Below, in pieces: positions 1 to 8,507 of a stretch of 64,000 nt of DNA; the first letter of the stretch is position 1, and every line of letters begins with the position of its first letter. Location: assembly GCF_965233615.1 (NCBI RefSeq), contig NZ_OZ247495.1. One strand, 5' to 3'. A program made the position numbers and the translations under genes. The notes under the pieces are model-generated. The model did not search any database. It saw nothing but the letters and a program-made list of their open reading frames with translations, and was not told where the DNA came from. The stretch comes from Pelagibius sp028280305 (GTDB lineage: Bacteria; Pseudomonadota; Alphaproteobacteria; Kiloniellales; Kiloniellaceae).

Positions 1-221
1 CCGAAAAGATGGGGGCCGGCCCGGTTCTGCCCCAGCTCGATGCTGTGGCAGGCGGCGCATTGGCGGTAGACCCGCTCTCCGGCTGCCGGGTCGCCGGCCG
101 CTTCCTGCGCCTTTGCGGCGGTCGCCGCCATGGCAACTGAGAGACTAAGGCCCGCCAAAACCATGCGCTTATGCGCTCTCGACGGACGATGTTTGGTGCT
201 CGAGTCTTTGGCAGGATCCAA
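1..221 (-). CDS. c-type cytochrome, N-terminal part (runs off left edge)
   Basis: Exported class I cytochrome c, presumably an electron carrier in the periplasm. The visible part has a basic N-region, a hydrophobic signal segment ending near TAAKAQ, then GERVYRQCAACHS with the CxxCH heme-attachment site and NRAGPHLFG, which is typical of mitochondrial-type/c2 cytochromes just after the heme. The start is uncertain: TTG at 221 has a GGAGGA ribosome site about 7 bases upstream and gives a positively charged N-region; ATG at 164 is the alternative but lacks both. The axial methionine and C-terminus lie outside the window. It is divergent from the AraC-type regulator at 371, so the roughly 150 bases between them should hold both promoters. 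Family call sure, subtype not. Confidence 0.8.
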   Translation of the reverse strand, partial: MDPAKDSSTKHRPSRAHKRMVLAGLSLSVAMAATAAKAQEAAGDPAAGERVYRQCAACHSIELGQNRAGPHLF

Positions 222-370
222 CAGCAAGTCCTCCAGGATCAGGGGCGTGCCGAATCGGCAGGTCGGCGGCACGGGCGCGGCTTGGGTGCAAACCCGCTCA
301 TCGCTTGAATCTAGGGCTGCACTTCCCATCTGCCTTTCGAGATCCGGTCAAATTCTTTGGACGATCAGCC

Positions 371-1135
371 ATGTACGATCTGGCAGATCACCCGGCGGAC
401 CGTGCAGCGGCGCCCATCGTCGGCGAATACTGGGATCAGCCGGGTCCGAACAGCGTGTCGTGGCACAGCCACCGGCGCGGGCAGTTGATCTACGCCCAGC
501 GCGGTTGCGTGCGTGTGCAAACCGACGATGCGCTTTTCGTGGTGCCGCCGCACCGTGCCGTCTGGGTGCCGCCGGAAACCGAGCATGCCGCCCACTATCC
601 GCGAGAAGTCGCCTTTCGCGGGCTGTTCGTCATCGCGCGGCTCTGTAAGACCCTGCCGCAGCGTCCGACCGTGATGCAGGTGGATTCCCTGACGCGGGAA
701 CTGATCGATGCCGCCGTGCGTCTGCCCTGGGACTACCCCGACGAGGGCCGGGAGCAGCGCTTGATGGCGGTGCTGATGGACCGGCTGGTTGCGCTTCCCG
801 CGACCCCGCTGCGGCTGCCGGAAGGCCATGACGATCAGGTCCGCCGCGTGATGCAGGCTTTGCGGGACGATCCCGCCGACAACCGTTCGCTGGGGCTCTG
901 GGCGCGCTCCGTGAATCTGAGCGAACGCACCCTGACCCGCCGCTTCGTGGACGATACGGGAATGTCCTTCGGCGCCTGGCGTCAGCAGCTTCGCCTGACC
1001 CTGGCTTTGGAACGGCTGGCCGCAGGAGAAGCGGTGACCACCGTCGCCATCGATCTCGGCTACGGCACGCCCAGCAGCTTCACCACCATGTTCCGGAAGG
1101 CCCTGGGGATGCCGCCCAGCGCCTACTTCTCCTAA
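371..1135 (+). CDS. AraC-family transcriptional regulator with cupin sensor domain
   Basis: DNA-binding regulator of about 254 residues. The N-terminal half is a cupin-like sensing domain (SWHSHRRGQLIYAQRG, then VVPPHRAVWVPPETEH), and the C-terminal third carries the double helix-turn-helix of AraC/XylS proteins, ending with the family signature around GYGTPSSFTTMFRKALG. This layout is common in small AraC regulators that control an adjacent transporter or enzyme, but the only close candidate here is the divergent cytochrome c gene; that link is inference. ATG at 371 is chosen because the domain begins right after it; the frame is open up to a TTG at 305. The inducer cannot be told from sequence. 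Confidence 0.88.
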   Translation: MYDLADHPADRAAAPIVGEYWDQPGPNSVSWHSHRRGQLIYAQRGCVRVQTDDALFVVPPHRAVWVPPETEHAAHYPREVAFRGLFVIARLCKTLPQRPTVMQVDSLTRELIDAAVRLPWDYPDEGREQRLMAVLMDRLVALPATPLRLPEGHDDQVRRVMQALRDDPADNRSLGLWARSVNLSERTLTRRFVDDTGMSFGAWRQQLRLTLALERLAAGEAVTTVAIDLGYGTPSSFTTMFRKALGMPPSAYFS

Positions 1136-1144
1136 GCCGAAGCG

Positions 1145-1561
1145 CTATCCCTGGCGCACCTCGATTTTCTTGGATGCCGGTTTTTCCGGGGCCTGCTTGG
1201 CGATCTTCAGGCAGAGCACGCCGTCGCTGAAGGCGGCATCGATGTTGTCGCCGTCGGCATCGGGGGGCAGGCGGAAAGAGCGCTGGAAGAGGCCGTATTC
1301 GCGCTCGGAGAAAAAGAAGGTGCGGCCCTTTTCCTCGTGGCTGTGACGCTTCTCGCCGCGCACGATCAGATTGTTGTCGTGCACCGAGACATCGACGTTC
1401 TCGGCCTTCACGCCGGGCAGCTCGACATTGATCTCGTAAGCGCCTTCCGATGTAGAGGCATCGGAGCGCGGGGCGAACCAGTCGGCCACCTTCTGACCGA
1501 TGTTCTGCAGGGGCTCGTAAAGCCGCGGCCACCAGCCGGCAATATGGGATTGTTCAACCAT
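1145..1561 (-). CDS. Hsp20 / alpha-crystallin small heat shock protein
   Basis: Cytoplasmic holdase chaperone of 138 residues that binds unfolding proteins without ATP. The alpha-crystallin domain covers about residues 38-130: it opens with YEINVELPGVKAENVDVSV, includes the NNLIVRGEKR strand, and ends with the GVLCLKIAK strand in place of the usual GVL-(I/V)-x-(I/V) stretch. The short C-terminal tail carries KIEV, a plausible IxV-type assembly motif. ATG at 1561 has GAGG five bases upstream. The gene is monocistronic and its 3' end nearly meets the AraC gene. An FNR-type palindrome lies 64-77 bases upstream of the start codon (see 1625-1638), suggesting low-oxygen induction rather than, or besides, heat-shock control. 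Confidence 0.93.
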   Translation of the reverse strand: MVEQSHIAGWWPRLYEPLQNIGQKVADWFAPRSDASTSEGAYEINVELPGVKAENVDVSVHDNNLIVRGEKRHSHEEKGRTFFFSEREYGLFQRSFRLPPDADGDNIDAAFSDGVLCLKIAKQAPEKPASKKIEVRQG

Positions 1562-1624
1562 CTCTACCTCGCGTCGGGGGAACGAACTACCTGGGGATTT
1601 GACCTTGGCGGCTCCCGGGCCGCC

Positions 1625-1638
1625 TTGATCCGGGTCAA
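1625..1638. promoter_or_regulatory. FNR/FixK-type binding site upstream of hsp20
   Basis: The 14 bases read TTGATCCGGGTCAA, or TTGACCCGGATCAA on the hsp20 strand. Against the FNR/FixK consensus TTGAT-N4-ATCAA only one base is off. The centre lies about 70 bases upstream of the hsp20 start codon, which would allow the usual -41.5 activator position with a short 5' UTR. It is also about 108 bases upstream of mutL, but activation of that gene is less likely. The match is seen in the sequence; regulation is inferred. Confidence 0.6.
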
Positions 1639-1739
1639 TCGTCTCCCCGGCCGGGCCGCTGCCGGCTTCGCGCGACTCCGCCAAGTCTGCTAGACTCTTC
1701 CGGCAACACAGCCGTTTCACACGAGGAAGCCCCGTTTCC

Positions 1740-3581
1740 ATGCCGATCCGCCGTCTGCCTGAAACCCTGGTGAACCAGATCGCCGCCGGCGAGGTGGTCG
1801 AGCGTCCGGCTGCCGCGGTGAAGGAACTGGTGGAAAATGCCCTGGATGCCGGGGCGCGCCACATCGACGTGGTGCTGCGCGACGGTGGGCGGGCGCTGAT
1901 CGCCGTCACCGACGACGGCTGCGGCATGACGCCGGAGGAACTGTTGCTGGCGGTGGAGCGCCACGCCACCTCGAAACTGCCGGACGATGATCTCGTCCAT
2001 ATCGCTTCCCTGGGTTTCCGTGGGGAGGCCCTGCCTTCCATCGGCGCGGTGGCGCGCCTCACCGTCACCAGCCGTCCGGCAGAGGCGGAGGAGGCCTGGG
2101 CGCTGAGCGTCGAGGCAGGCCGCCTGGGTGAACCGCAGCCCGCCGCCCACCCGCGCGGCACCCGGGTCGAGGTGCGCGATCTTTTCTTCGCCACGCCGGC
2201 GCGCCTGAAGTTCCTGAAGACGGCGCGGACTGAGGTGTCCCATGCTCAGGACACCCTGAACCGCCTCGCCATGGCGCACCCTCATGTGGGCTTCACCCTG
2301 AGCGACGGCGAGCGCAAACTGATCGGCCTCGCCCCGGCGGAGGGTGAGCTCTTCGATGCCCGTCTGAAGCGGCTTTCGGCCGTGATGGGGCGCGACTTTG
2401 CCGACAACGCCCTGGCGATCTCGGCGGAGCGCGAAGGCATAAAGCTGACCGGCTACATCGGCCTGCCGACGCTCAACCGCGGCAACGCCCAGCAGCAGTA
2501 CCTCTTCGTCAACGGGCGGCCGGTGCGCGACAAACTGCTCTACGGTGCGGTGCGCGGCGCCTATCAGGACTTTCTCGCCCGCGACCGCCACCCGCTGGTG
2601 GCCCTCTTCGTCGAACTGCCGCCGGAGCAGGTCGACGTGAACGTTCATCCCAGCAAGGCGGAGGTGCGCTTCCGCGATCCCGGCCTGGTGCGCGGCCTCA
2701 TCGTTTCCGCCGCCAAGCATGCCCTGGCCGAAGCCGGGCACCGTGCTTCCACGACCGTCTCTGATCTTGCCCTAGGCGCGCTGCGCCCGGCCAACGGGCC
2801 CGCAGCCGGCACCTGGGGGGCGCCGCAGGGCACGCGCCTGTCGCGTGGCTTATCGGAAGCGACCGCCCATTACGCCGCGCCGTTGGGCGGCAACCACGGA
2901 CATGGCGCCCTGCCGGGATTGTCTGGAGCACCGGCAGCGGCGCCGCCTTCCGATCAATCCGGTGTGCACCCCGCCAACTCAAATGAAGGTGTGGTGGAGG
3001 GCTTTCCGCTGGGCGCCGCCCGCGCCCAGGTCCACGGCACCTATGTCGTTGCCCAGACCGGCGACGGCATCGTCATCGTCGACCAGCACGCCGCCCACGA
3101 GCGTCTGGTCTACGAGCGCATGAAGGACCAGTTGGGCGAGAAGGGCGTGGCCCGCCAGATGCTGCTGCTGCCCGAGGTGGTGGAACTGGAAGAAACCGCT
3201 GCCGCAAGGGTCACCGCCCGTGCCGAGGAACTGGCCGAACTGGGCCTGGTGCTGGAGGCTTTCGGTCCCGGCGCCGTGGTGGTGCGCGAGGTGCCGGCCC
3301 TGCTCGGCGAAGTGGATGTCCAGGGCCTGATCCGCGATCTCGCCGACGAACTGGCGGAACTGGGCGAGGCCCTGGCGCTGCGCGAACGCCTGGAGCATGT
3401 CTGCGGCACGCTCGCCTGTCACGGCTCGGTGCGCGCCGGGCGCATCCTCAAGGTCGAGGAGATGAACGCCCTCTTGCGCCAGATGGAGGAAACCCCGCAC
3501 TCCGGCCAGTGCAACCACGGCCGCCCGACCTACGTCGAATTGAAGCTCGCCGACATCGAAAAGCTCTTCGGGCGGCGGTAG
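1740..3581 (+). CDS. mutL: DNA mismatch repair protein MutL (endonuclease type)
   Basis: Mismatch-repair ATPase that couples MutS recognition to strand removal. The N-terminal GHKL ATPase is complete: ELVENALDAGA near residues 29-39, DDGCGM near 58-63 and GFRGEAL near 92-98, followed by the transducer domain with NGRPVRD and VDVNVHPSKAEVRF. After a variable Pro/Ala/Gly-rich linker (about 340-410) the C-terminal dimerization domain holds DQHAAHERLVYE, which fits the metal-binding endonuclease motif DQHA-x2-E-x4-E, together with ACHGSVRAG and CNHGRPTY. This MutL should therefore nick DNA itself, as expected in lineages without MutH. Length 613 aa is normal. ATG at 1740; the gene is separated from downstream genes by an inverted-repeat element. 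Confidence 0.98.
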   Translation: MPIRRLPETLVNQIAAGEVVERPAAAVKELVENALDAGARHIDVVLRDGGRALIAVTDDGCGMTPEELLLAVERHATSKLPDDDLVHIASLGFRGEALPSIGAVARLTVTSRPAEAEEAWALSVEAGRLGEPQPAAHPRGTRVEVRDLFFATPARLKFLKTARTEVSHAQDTLNRLAMAHPHVGFTLSDGERKLIGLAPAEGELFDARLKRLSAVMGRDFADNALAISAEREGIKLTGYIGLPTLNRGNAQQQYLFVNGRPVRDKLLYGAVRGAYQDFLARDRHPLVALFVELPPEQVDVNVHPSKAEVRFRDPGLVRGLIVSAAKHALAEAGHRASTTVSDLALGALRPANGPAAGTWGAPQGTRLSRGLSEATAHYAAPLGGNHGHGALPGLSGAPAAAPPSDQSGVHPANSNEGVVEGFPLGAARAQVHGTYVVAQTGDGIVIVDQHAAHERLVYERMKDQLGEKGVARQMLLLPEVVELEETAAARVTARAEELAELGLVLEAFGPGAVVVREVPALLGEVDVQGLIRDLADELAELGEALALRERLEHVCGTLACHGSVRAGRILKVEEMNALLRQMEETPHSGQCNHGRPTYVELKLADIEKLFGRR

Positions 3582-3632
3582 CACTCTTCTGACGCCGGAA
3601 CCGCTTAGATCCTTTCCTCTTTCCCGCTTCGC

Positions 3633-3760
3633 GGGAAGCCCCCCTCACCCCGACCCTCTCCCACCAGGGGAGAGGGAGAACCAAATGGATCGCGGAAATA
3701 CCCTCTCCCCTCGTGGGAGAGGGAGGGCCCCGCGTAGCGGGAGGGTGAGGGGGCTTTCCC
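3633..3760. repeat. nested palindromic intergenic element
   Basis: Between mutL and the dehydratase gene. The outer arms (3633-3650 and 3743-3760) are complementary over almost all of their 18 bases. Inside sit two independent hairpins, each built from CCCTCTCCC/GGGAGAGGG-type arms (3654-3676 and 3701-3723). Such G/A-rich nested palindromes are widespread between genes in many proteobacteria; they may act as bidirectional terminators for the converging mutL and dehydratase transcripts or be degenerate mobile repeats. No coding potential is credible here. Confidence 0.75.
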
Positions 3761-3774
3761 TCTGCCGCAGTCGC

Positions 3775-4791
3775 CTACGCCAGTTCGCGCCCCTCGGCGA
3801 CCATCTTGGCGAAGCGTTCTTCGCCGATGGTGCTGCCGCAGAAGATGATGCCGACGCGCTTGCCTTTACAGGCTTGCTTCAAAGGGCCCATGACCGCCGC
3901 GGTGCTGGCGGCGCCCGCCGGCTCCAGGGCGAGCTTCAGGCCGTCGTAAACCCGGGCCATGGCGCGCAACATCTCCGCGTCGTCGATCTGCACCAGTTCG
4001 TCGACATGGTCGCGGGCGACGGCGAAGGAATAGGGTAGGGCCATGGGGGCGCCCAGGCTGTCGGCGATGGTGTCGACCTTCTCCAGGGTCTGCGGGCTGC
4101 CGGCGGCAAAGCTGCGGGCCAGGCTGTCGGCGCCGCTCGGTTCCACGCCGATGATGCGGCAGTTCGGCTGCAGCAGTTTCATGGCCCGCGCCATGCCGGC
4201 GATCAGCCCGCCGCCGCCGACCGGGATCACCATGACGTCCAGGTCGGGCATCTGCAGGGCCGCTTCCCTGCCGCAGGTGGCGGTGCCGAGGATCGTCAGC
4301 GGGTTTTCAAAGGGATGGACGAAGCGCCGTCCCTCTTTCTCGACGATGCGGTCGACCGCGTCGAAGGCGCCGTGAATGTCCTCGGCCAGCACCACCTCGG
4401 CGCCCAGTGCGCGGCAACCGGCGACCCGCACTGGATCGGCGCTCTTCATCATGACGACCTTGGCCGAGACACTGCGCTGCCGCGCCGCCCAGGAGACCGC
4501 CAGGGCGTGATTGCCGGCGGAGACCGCCGTGGCGCCGCGCGCCGCCTCTGCGTCGCTGAAATCGAGGATGTTGAGCAAAGCGCCGCGGGCCTTGAAGGAG
4601 CCGGCGTGCTGGAAGAGTTCCAGCTTGCCGGTCACCTCCGCGCCCTCGGGCAGGTGGGTTTTCAGCGCCTCGGCCACCAGCGGGACCACGGGTGTTTCGA
4701 CGATGCGGCCTTTCAGTTTTTGCGCGGCCGCCTCGATCTCCGCCAAGCCGGGCGCTTCCAAATCCGTTTTGTCCTGGCAGACCATGTCCAT
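3775..4791 (-). CDS. PLP-dependent threonine/serine dehydratase family protein
   Basis: Fold-type II PLP enzyme of 338 residues, most like threonine dehydratase or serine/threonine racemase relatives without the regulatory ACT domain. The Schiff-base lysine is in GSFKARGA (K67), the asparagine-type substrate loop is SAGNHALAV, and the PLP-phosphate loop is PVGGGGLIAGM. The end of the catalytic domain reads FCGSTIG where CGGN is usual in threonine dehydratases, so the cofactor N1 contact differs; substrate (Thr, Ser, or hydroxy-aspartate) stays open. It is the last gene of a minus-strand run after rsmD with a 40-base gap. ATG at 4791; a second ATG six bases inside is possible. Confidence 0.85.
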   Translation of the reverse strand: MDMVCQDKTDLEAPGLAEIEAAAQKLKGRIVETPVVPLVAEALKTHLPEGAEVTGKLELFQHAGSFKARGALLNILDFSDAEAARGATAVSAGNHALAVSWAARQRSVSAKVVMMKSADPVRVAGCRALGAEVVLAEDIHGAFDAVDRIVEKEGRRFVHPFENPLTILGTATCGREAALQMPDLDVMVIPVGGGGLIAGMARAMKLLQPNCRIIGVEPSGADSLARSFAAGSPQTLEKVDTIADSLGAPMALPYSFAVARDHVDELVQIDDAEMLRAMARVYDGLKLALEPAGAASTAAVMGPLKQACKGKRVGIIFCGSTIGEERFAKMVAEGRELA

Positions 4792-4831
4792 TTCGGGCTC
4801 CTGTCGTCGGCGCGGCGTAGGTTCGGGGGCT

Positions 4832-5398
4832 TCAGGCCTCGTGGCGCAGAAAAATCAGTTTCGCTTTGCCGTAAGTGCGGGCGTCCAGTTCGCTGAAGCC
4901 CGCGGGTGTCTCGAAGTCTTCCGTCTTCATCATCTCGACCGCCACCAGGGCGTCTGGCGCTACCCATCCGGCTTTCTTCAGGCTCTCGACCGCCTTTTCG
5001 GCGAAACCCTGGTTATAGGGCGGGTCGAGGAAGACGAGGTCGCAGGGTGCCGGGGCCGGCCTGGGGTGCAGCACGTCGCAGGCCAGCAGTTCCGCGTTCT
5101 CTTCCTCGCCCAGGGCGGTGATGTTGGCGCGGCAGATCTCGATGGCCGGGGCATAGTTTTCCATGAAGGTTACCTGTTCCGCGCCCCGCGACAGCGCCTC
5201 CAAACCCAGGGCACCGGTACCGGCAAAGGCATCCAGCACCCGGGCGCCGGGCAGGCGCTTGGCCCCTTCCTCGCTGAGCTTGCCGCTGGTCAGGATGTTG
5301 AACAGCGCCTCGCGCGTGCGGTCGGCGGTGGGACGCACGGCAAGATCGGCGGGGGTCTTCAGGCTGCGGCCCCTATGACGGCCGGCGACGATTCGCAT
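4832..5398 (-). CDS. rsmD: 16S rRNA (guanine-N2)-methyltransferase RsmD
   Basis: Methylates G966 of 16S rRNA with S-adenosylmethionine during 30S assembly. The 188-residue protein begins MRIVAGRHRGRSL, followed by RPTADRTREALFNIL (substrate loop), the SAM-binding VLDAFAGTGALGLEALSRGA and the catalytic LDPPYN. Length matches the family. The chosen ATG at 5398 lies inside the last codons of the upstream pseudouridine synthase gene, giving a 26-base overlap and implying translational coupling. It is part of a minus-strand operon that starts at 7265. Confidence 0.96.
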   Translation of the reverse strand: MRIVAGRHRGRSLKTPADLAVRPTADRTREALFNILTSGKLSEEGAKRLPGARVLDAFAGTGALGLEALSRGAEQVTFMENYAPAIEICRANITALGEEENAELLACDVLHPRPAPAPCDLVFLDPPYNQGFAEKAVESLKKAGWVAPDALVAVEMMKTEDFETPAGFSELDARTYGKAKLIFLRHEA

Positions 5399-6530
5399 GG
5401 CTCTTGCGCGTATCCTTCTTTCCAACGGCTTTGCGGCCAGTCTTACTTGCAGTCTTGTTTGCGGGTTTGCCCGTTCGGGGCTTTGCCCGCACTGCCTTGC
5501 CGGATGTGGGTTTGGCTGCGGCTTTTTTCACGCCCGTCTTTTTCACGGCCGTCTTTTTCAGGCCCGTCTTCTTCGCGCCCGTCTTGTTCGTTGGGCCGCT
5601 CCCTGCCGGCTTTGCTTTCGCTGCCGCCCCGGATCGCGCCGGCTTTTGCGCCGCCTTGGCCGCGGCCTGACGCTTGCTGGTTTTGGTGCCTGCCGTACCC
5701 TCGGTTTTCTCCGGCTTTTTGAAGCCGCGGCGGGAGCCCGGCCGGTTGGGCTTCGGCTTTGCCTTGGCGAAACCCTTGCCGCGCGGTTTGCGCTTCTCGC
5801 TGCTCTCCAGGCCCAGGGCTTCGCGCAGCCGCTTGGGCGGTACCTCCTCCAGGTTCCGGTTCGCCAGTTTGCCGAGGGAGAAGGGGCCGTAGGAAATCCG
5901 GATCAGACGGTTTACCGAGAGTCCCAGATGGGCGCAGATCTTGCGCACCTCGCGGTTCTTGCCTTCGCGCAGCCCGATGGTGAGCCAGGCATTCGCGCCG
6001 GACTGGCGGTCGAGCTGGGCCTCCACCGGGCCGTAGTCGACACCCTCCACCGTGATGCCCTTGGCCAGGGCCGCCAGCCGTGCCGTGGTGACCCGCCCGT
6101 GGGCCCGGACGCGGTAGCGCCGCAGCCAGCCGCTGGCCGGCAGTTCGAGCTGCCGTTTCAGGGCACCGTCGTTGGTCATCAGCAACAGGCCCTCGGAATT
6201 GATGTCCAGGCGGCCCACCGCCTGCAGGCGCGGCAGCTCGGCCGGCAGGCGGTCGAAGACCGTGGCGCGCCCCTGAGGGTCCCGGGTGGTGGTCAGCTCG
6301 CCGCGCGGCTTGTGATAGCGAAACAGGCGCGGGGCCTCGGCCTCCGGCAGGGGCACGCCGTCGACCTCGATCACGCTCTCGGCGGTGACCACGGCGGCGG
6401 GGCTGTCCAACACCCTGCCGTCCAGGGAAACCCGTCCGGCGGCGATCCAGGCCTCGGCGTCGCGGCGCGAGCAGAGCCCGGCACGGGCGATGACCTTGGC
6501 GATACGCTCGCCCTTCTGAATTTCGACCAT
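5373..6530 (-). CDS. rluB: RluB/RsuA-family rRNA pseudouridine synthase with lysine-rich tail
   Basis: Converts uridine to pseudouridine in rRNA. Residues 1-60 form an S4 RNA-binding domain (RIAKVIARAGLCSRRDAEAW), and residues about 65-235 are the catalytic domain with the aspartate in AVGRLDINSEGLLL and the REGKNREVRKIC motif of the RsuA/RluB/E/F group. From about residue 240 to 385 the protein is a low-complexity tail of Lys, Ala, Thr, Gly and Pro, with short repeats such as KKTGLKKTAVKKTGVKK that resemble histone H1 tails. The tail is probably disordered and binds nucleic acid. RluB (position 2605 of 23S) is the best guess; RluE/F cannot be excluded. It follows the amidotransferase gene by 9 bases and overlaps rsmD. 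Confidence 0.88.
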   Translation of the reverse strand: MVEIQKGERIAKVIARAGLCSRRDAEAWIAAGRVSLDGRVLDSPAAVVTAESVIEVDGVPLPEAEAPRLFRYHKPRGELTTTRDPQGRATVFDRLPAELPRLQAVGRLDINSEGLLLMTNDGALKRQLELPASGWLRRYRVRAHGRVTTARLAALAKGITVEGVDYGPVEAQLDRQSGANAWLTIGLREGKNREVRKICAHLGLSVNRLIRISYGPFSLGKLANRNLEEVPPKRLREALGLESSEKRKPRGKGFAKAKPKPNRPGSRRGFKKPEKTEGTAGTKTSKRQAAAKAAQKPARSGAAAKAKPAGSGPTNKTGAKKTGLKKTAVKKTGVKKAAAKPTSGKAVRAKPRTGKPANKTASKTGRKAVGKKDTRKSHANRRRPS

Positions 6531-6539
6531 GGTCGTGTC

Positions 6540-7265
6540 CTAGGCGGCGGCGGAGACGAAGGCGCGGAAAATCGCCTGATCGGCTGGGGTGATGGCGAAC
6601 TCCGGGTGCCATTGGACGCCGAGGCAGAAGCGGTAGCCCTGCGCCTCGATCCCCTCGATCACACCGTCCGGCGCCACGGCGTTCACCTGCACGCCCGGGC
6701 CGACCTCTTTCACCGCCTGATGGTGGGCGGAATTCACCGGCAGAACCTCGGCGCCGCAGATGGATTTCAGCAGGGTCTCGCCGTTCAGGGCCACGTCATG
6801 GCCCGCCTCATCGCGGGGATTGGGCTGCTCGTGGGCGAGGGCGGCCTCGACCTCATCGGGGATGTGCTGGATCAGGCTGCCGCCCAGGACCACGTTCAGC
6901 AACTGCTGGCCCCCGCAGATGCCGAAGACCGGCATGTCGCGTTCCAGGGCGCCGCGGACCAGGGCTGCCTCGAAGGCGGTGCGGCGGTCCTTGGTATGCA
7001 CGGTTTCGTGGCGGCTGTTAGCGCCGAAGAGGGCCGGATCGACGTCGAAGGCCCCGCCGGTGATCATCACGGCGTCGACCCGCGCCAGATAGGCCTCGGC
7101 CTTCTCCGGTTCGTGGGGCAGCAGGATCGGCAGACCACCGGCGTCTTTCACCGCTTCGGCGTAGTTCTGCCGCACGGCATACCAGGGGAACTTCGACCAG
7201 CCGCCGGCGGCTTCCGAGTCCAGCGTGATGCCGACCAGAGGTTGTGATGAGAGCGTTTTTGCCAT
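6540..7265 (-). CDS. class I glutamine amidotransferase-like peptidase C26
   Basis: Gamma-glutamyl hydrolase family protein of 241 residues, like PuuD and related enzymes that cut gamma-glutamyl amide bonds. The nucleophile elbow is GICGGQQLLNV (C117), and the His-Glu pair is in GVQWHPEFAI near the C-terminus; HHQAV before it is also typical. The cytosolic substrate could be gamma-glutamyl-GABA from putrescine, but no other puu gene is present, so that is only a suggestion. First gene of the minus-strand run leading into the pseudouridine synthase and rsmD. Confidence 0.9.
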   Translation of the reverse strand: MAKTLSSQPLVGITLDSEAAGGWSKFPWYAVRQNYAEAVKDAGGLPILLPHEPEKAEAYLARVDAVMITGGAFDVDPALFGANSRHETVHTKDRRTAFEAALVRGALERDMPVFGICGGQQLLNVVLGGSLIQHIPDEVEAALAHEQPNPRDEAGHDVALNGETLLKSICGAEVLPVNSAHHQAVKEVGPGVQVNAVAPDGVIEGIEAQGYRFCLGVQWHPEFAITPADQAIFRAFVSAAA

Positions 7266-7341
7266 GGCCGCACTCTAGGCGCGGTTTGCCGCCCTCACAA
7301 GCCCCGCCGGATTGCCCTTTCGGGGCCGTTTCATGTCTGCC

Positions 7342-7785
7342 CTAGACGGCGTTTCCCTGGTCTTCGCAGCGGTGGCCGAGGGCGGTGAAGCCCTCTTCCA
7401 GCAGGTCGCCGAACAACGGCATGCCCAGCAGATAGGCCGAAGACGGCCCGGTGTGGCGCTCGTTGGCGGCCTCCGTCGCGGCGTCCCACTCGCTGCGGTC
7501 GAAATCGCCCCGGCCGACCCAGGTCATGGCCACCAGTTCCGCCTGCTGCTCCTCGTTCAGGTCCTCGATGACCTGGCGGATCTCCTGGGCCACCGGGTCG
7601 TCGCCGTAGTCGACAAGGACGTCATGCATGTCGTCTTCGCCGGGCTGGGAGACGTCGTCGCGTTCCGAGGGGGCGACCTTCACATCGAAGGCGCGGGCCT
7701 TGGCGATCAGAAAGCAGACCGTGCCCGGATCGATATCCAATTCCACGGCATCGACATCCATCGCCGCGCGTTGAGCCTCAGACAT
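7342..7785 (-). CDS. DUF3775 family protein
   Basis: Small acidic cytoplasmic protein of 147 residues found mainly in alphaproteobacteria; function unknown. It starts with a region rich in acidic residues, has VCFLIAKARAFDVKVAP near the N-terminus and ends in an all-helical part with SSAYLLGMPLFGDLLEEGF. The ATG at 7785 has AAGGAG seven bases ahead. It stands alone between the amidotransferase operon and the divergent tadA gene. Confidence 0.75.
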   Translation of the reverse strand: MSEAQRAAMDVDAVELDIDPGTVCFLIAKARAFDVKVAPSERDDVSQPGEDDMHDVLVDYGDDPVAQEIRQVIEDLNEEQQAELVAMTWVGRGDFDRSEWDAATEAANERHTGPSSAYLLGMPLFGDLLEEGFTALGHRCEDQGNAV

Positions 7786-7964
7786 GACGTTTCTCCTTTC
7801 CCTCTTGGTCCCTCTTGGGGCCGCCGATTCCTTCCTTGGCGGCGCCATTGACCTCTGGCTTTAACCCAGTTTCCGACGTGGGGCCCCGCGCTGCATTGAC
7901 CTACCGCAAAGGGCGGGGCAGGCTTCGCGCTCCCAGACGCAAAACCGGAAAGACAGCGGCGCCG

Positions 7965-8417
7965 ATGACAAAACCCGACCCCATGGCCGAGGCCCTGAAA
8001 CAGGCGGAGGCGGCGGCTGCGCTGGGCGAGGTGCCGGTGGGCGCGGTGCTGGTCGAGATGGCGAGCGGCGAGATTCTGGCGCGGGCGCACAACCTGGTGG
8101 AGCGCGACAGCGACCCCACCGCCCATGCGGAAATCCTGGCGATCCGCCGCGCCGCCGCCGACCTGGGTGCGCCGCGTCTGGAGGGCACCGCGCTTTATGT
8201 GACGCTGGAACCCTGCGCCATGTGCGCCGCGGCGATCTCCTTCGCCCGGATCGGCCGTCTGGTCTTCGGCGCCTACGACCCAAAGGGCGGCGGCGTCGAT
8301 CACGGCGCCCGCTTCTTCGAGCAGCCGACCTGCCACCACAGACCGGAGGTCATCGGCGGGGTGCAGGAACAGGAATGCGGAGCGCTGCTGCAGGAGTTTT
8401 TCAAGGCGCGGCGTTAG
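7965..8417 (+). CDS. tadA: tRNA(Arg) adenosine-34 deaminase TadA
   Basis: Zinc deaminase that makes inosine at the wobble base of tRNA-Arg(ACG); essential in most bacteria. The zinc site is complete: the HAE motif (H54, E56) and PCAMC (C84, C87). The ALGEVPVGAVLV start and the FGAYDPKGGGVDHG stretch are family hallmarks. About 150 residues from ATG 7965, the usual length; the frame is open further upstream, but that part has no conserved content. Confidence 0.95.
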   Translation: MTKPDPMAEALKQAEAAAALGEVPVGAVLVEMASGEILARAHNLVERDSDPTAHAEILAIRRAAADLGAPRLEGTALYVTLEPCAMCAAAISFARIGRLVFGAYDPKGGGVDHGARFFEQPTCHHRPEVIGGVQEQECGALLQEFFKARR

Positions 8418-8507
8418 GTGTTTCCTACAGATCACAAGACTGTGGATGGGGGTGACGCCGGCGGCGGCCGGCCCCATATTGAAGCGGAACTCTAGGGAAC
8501 GCCGCCC

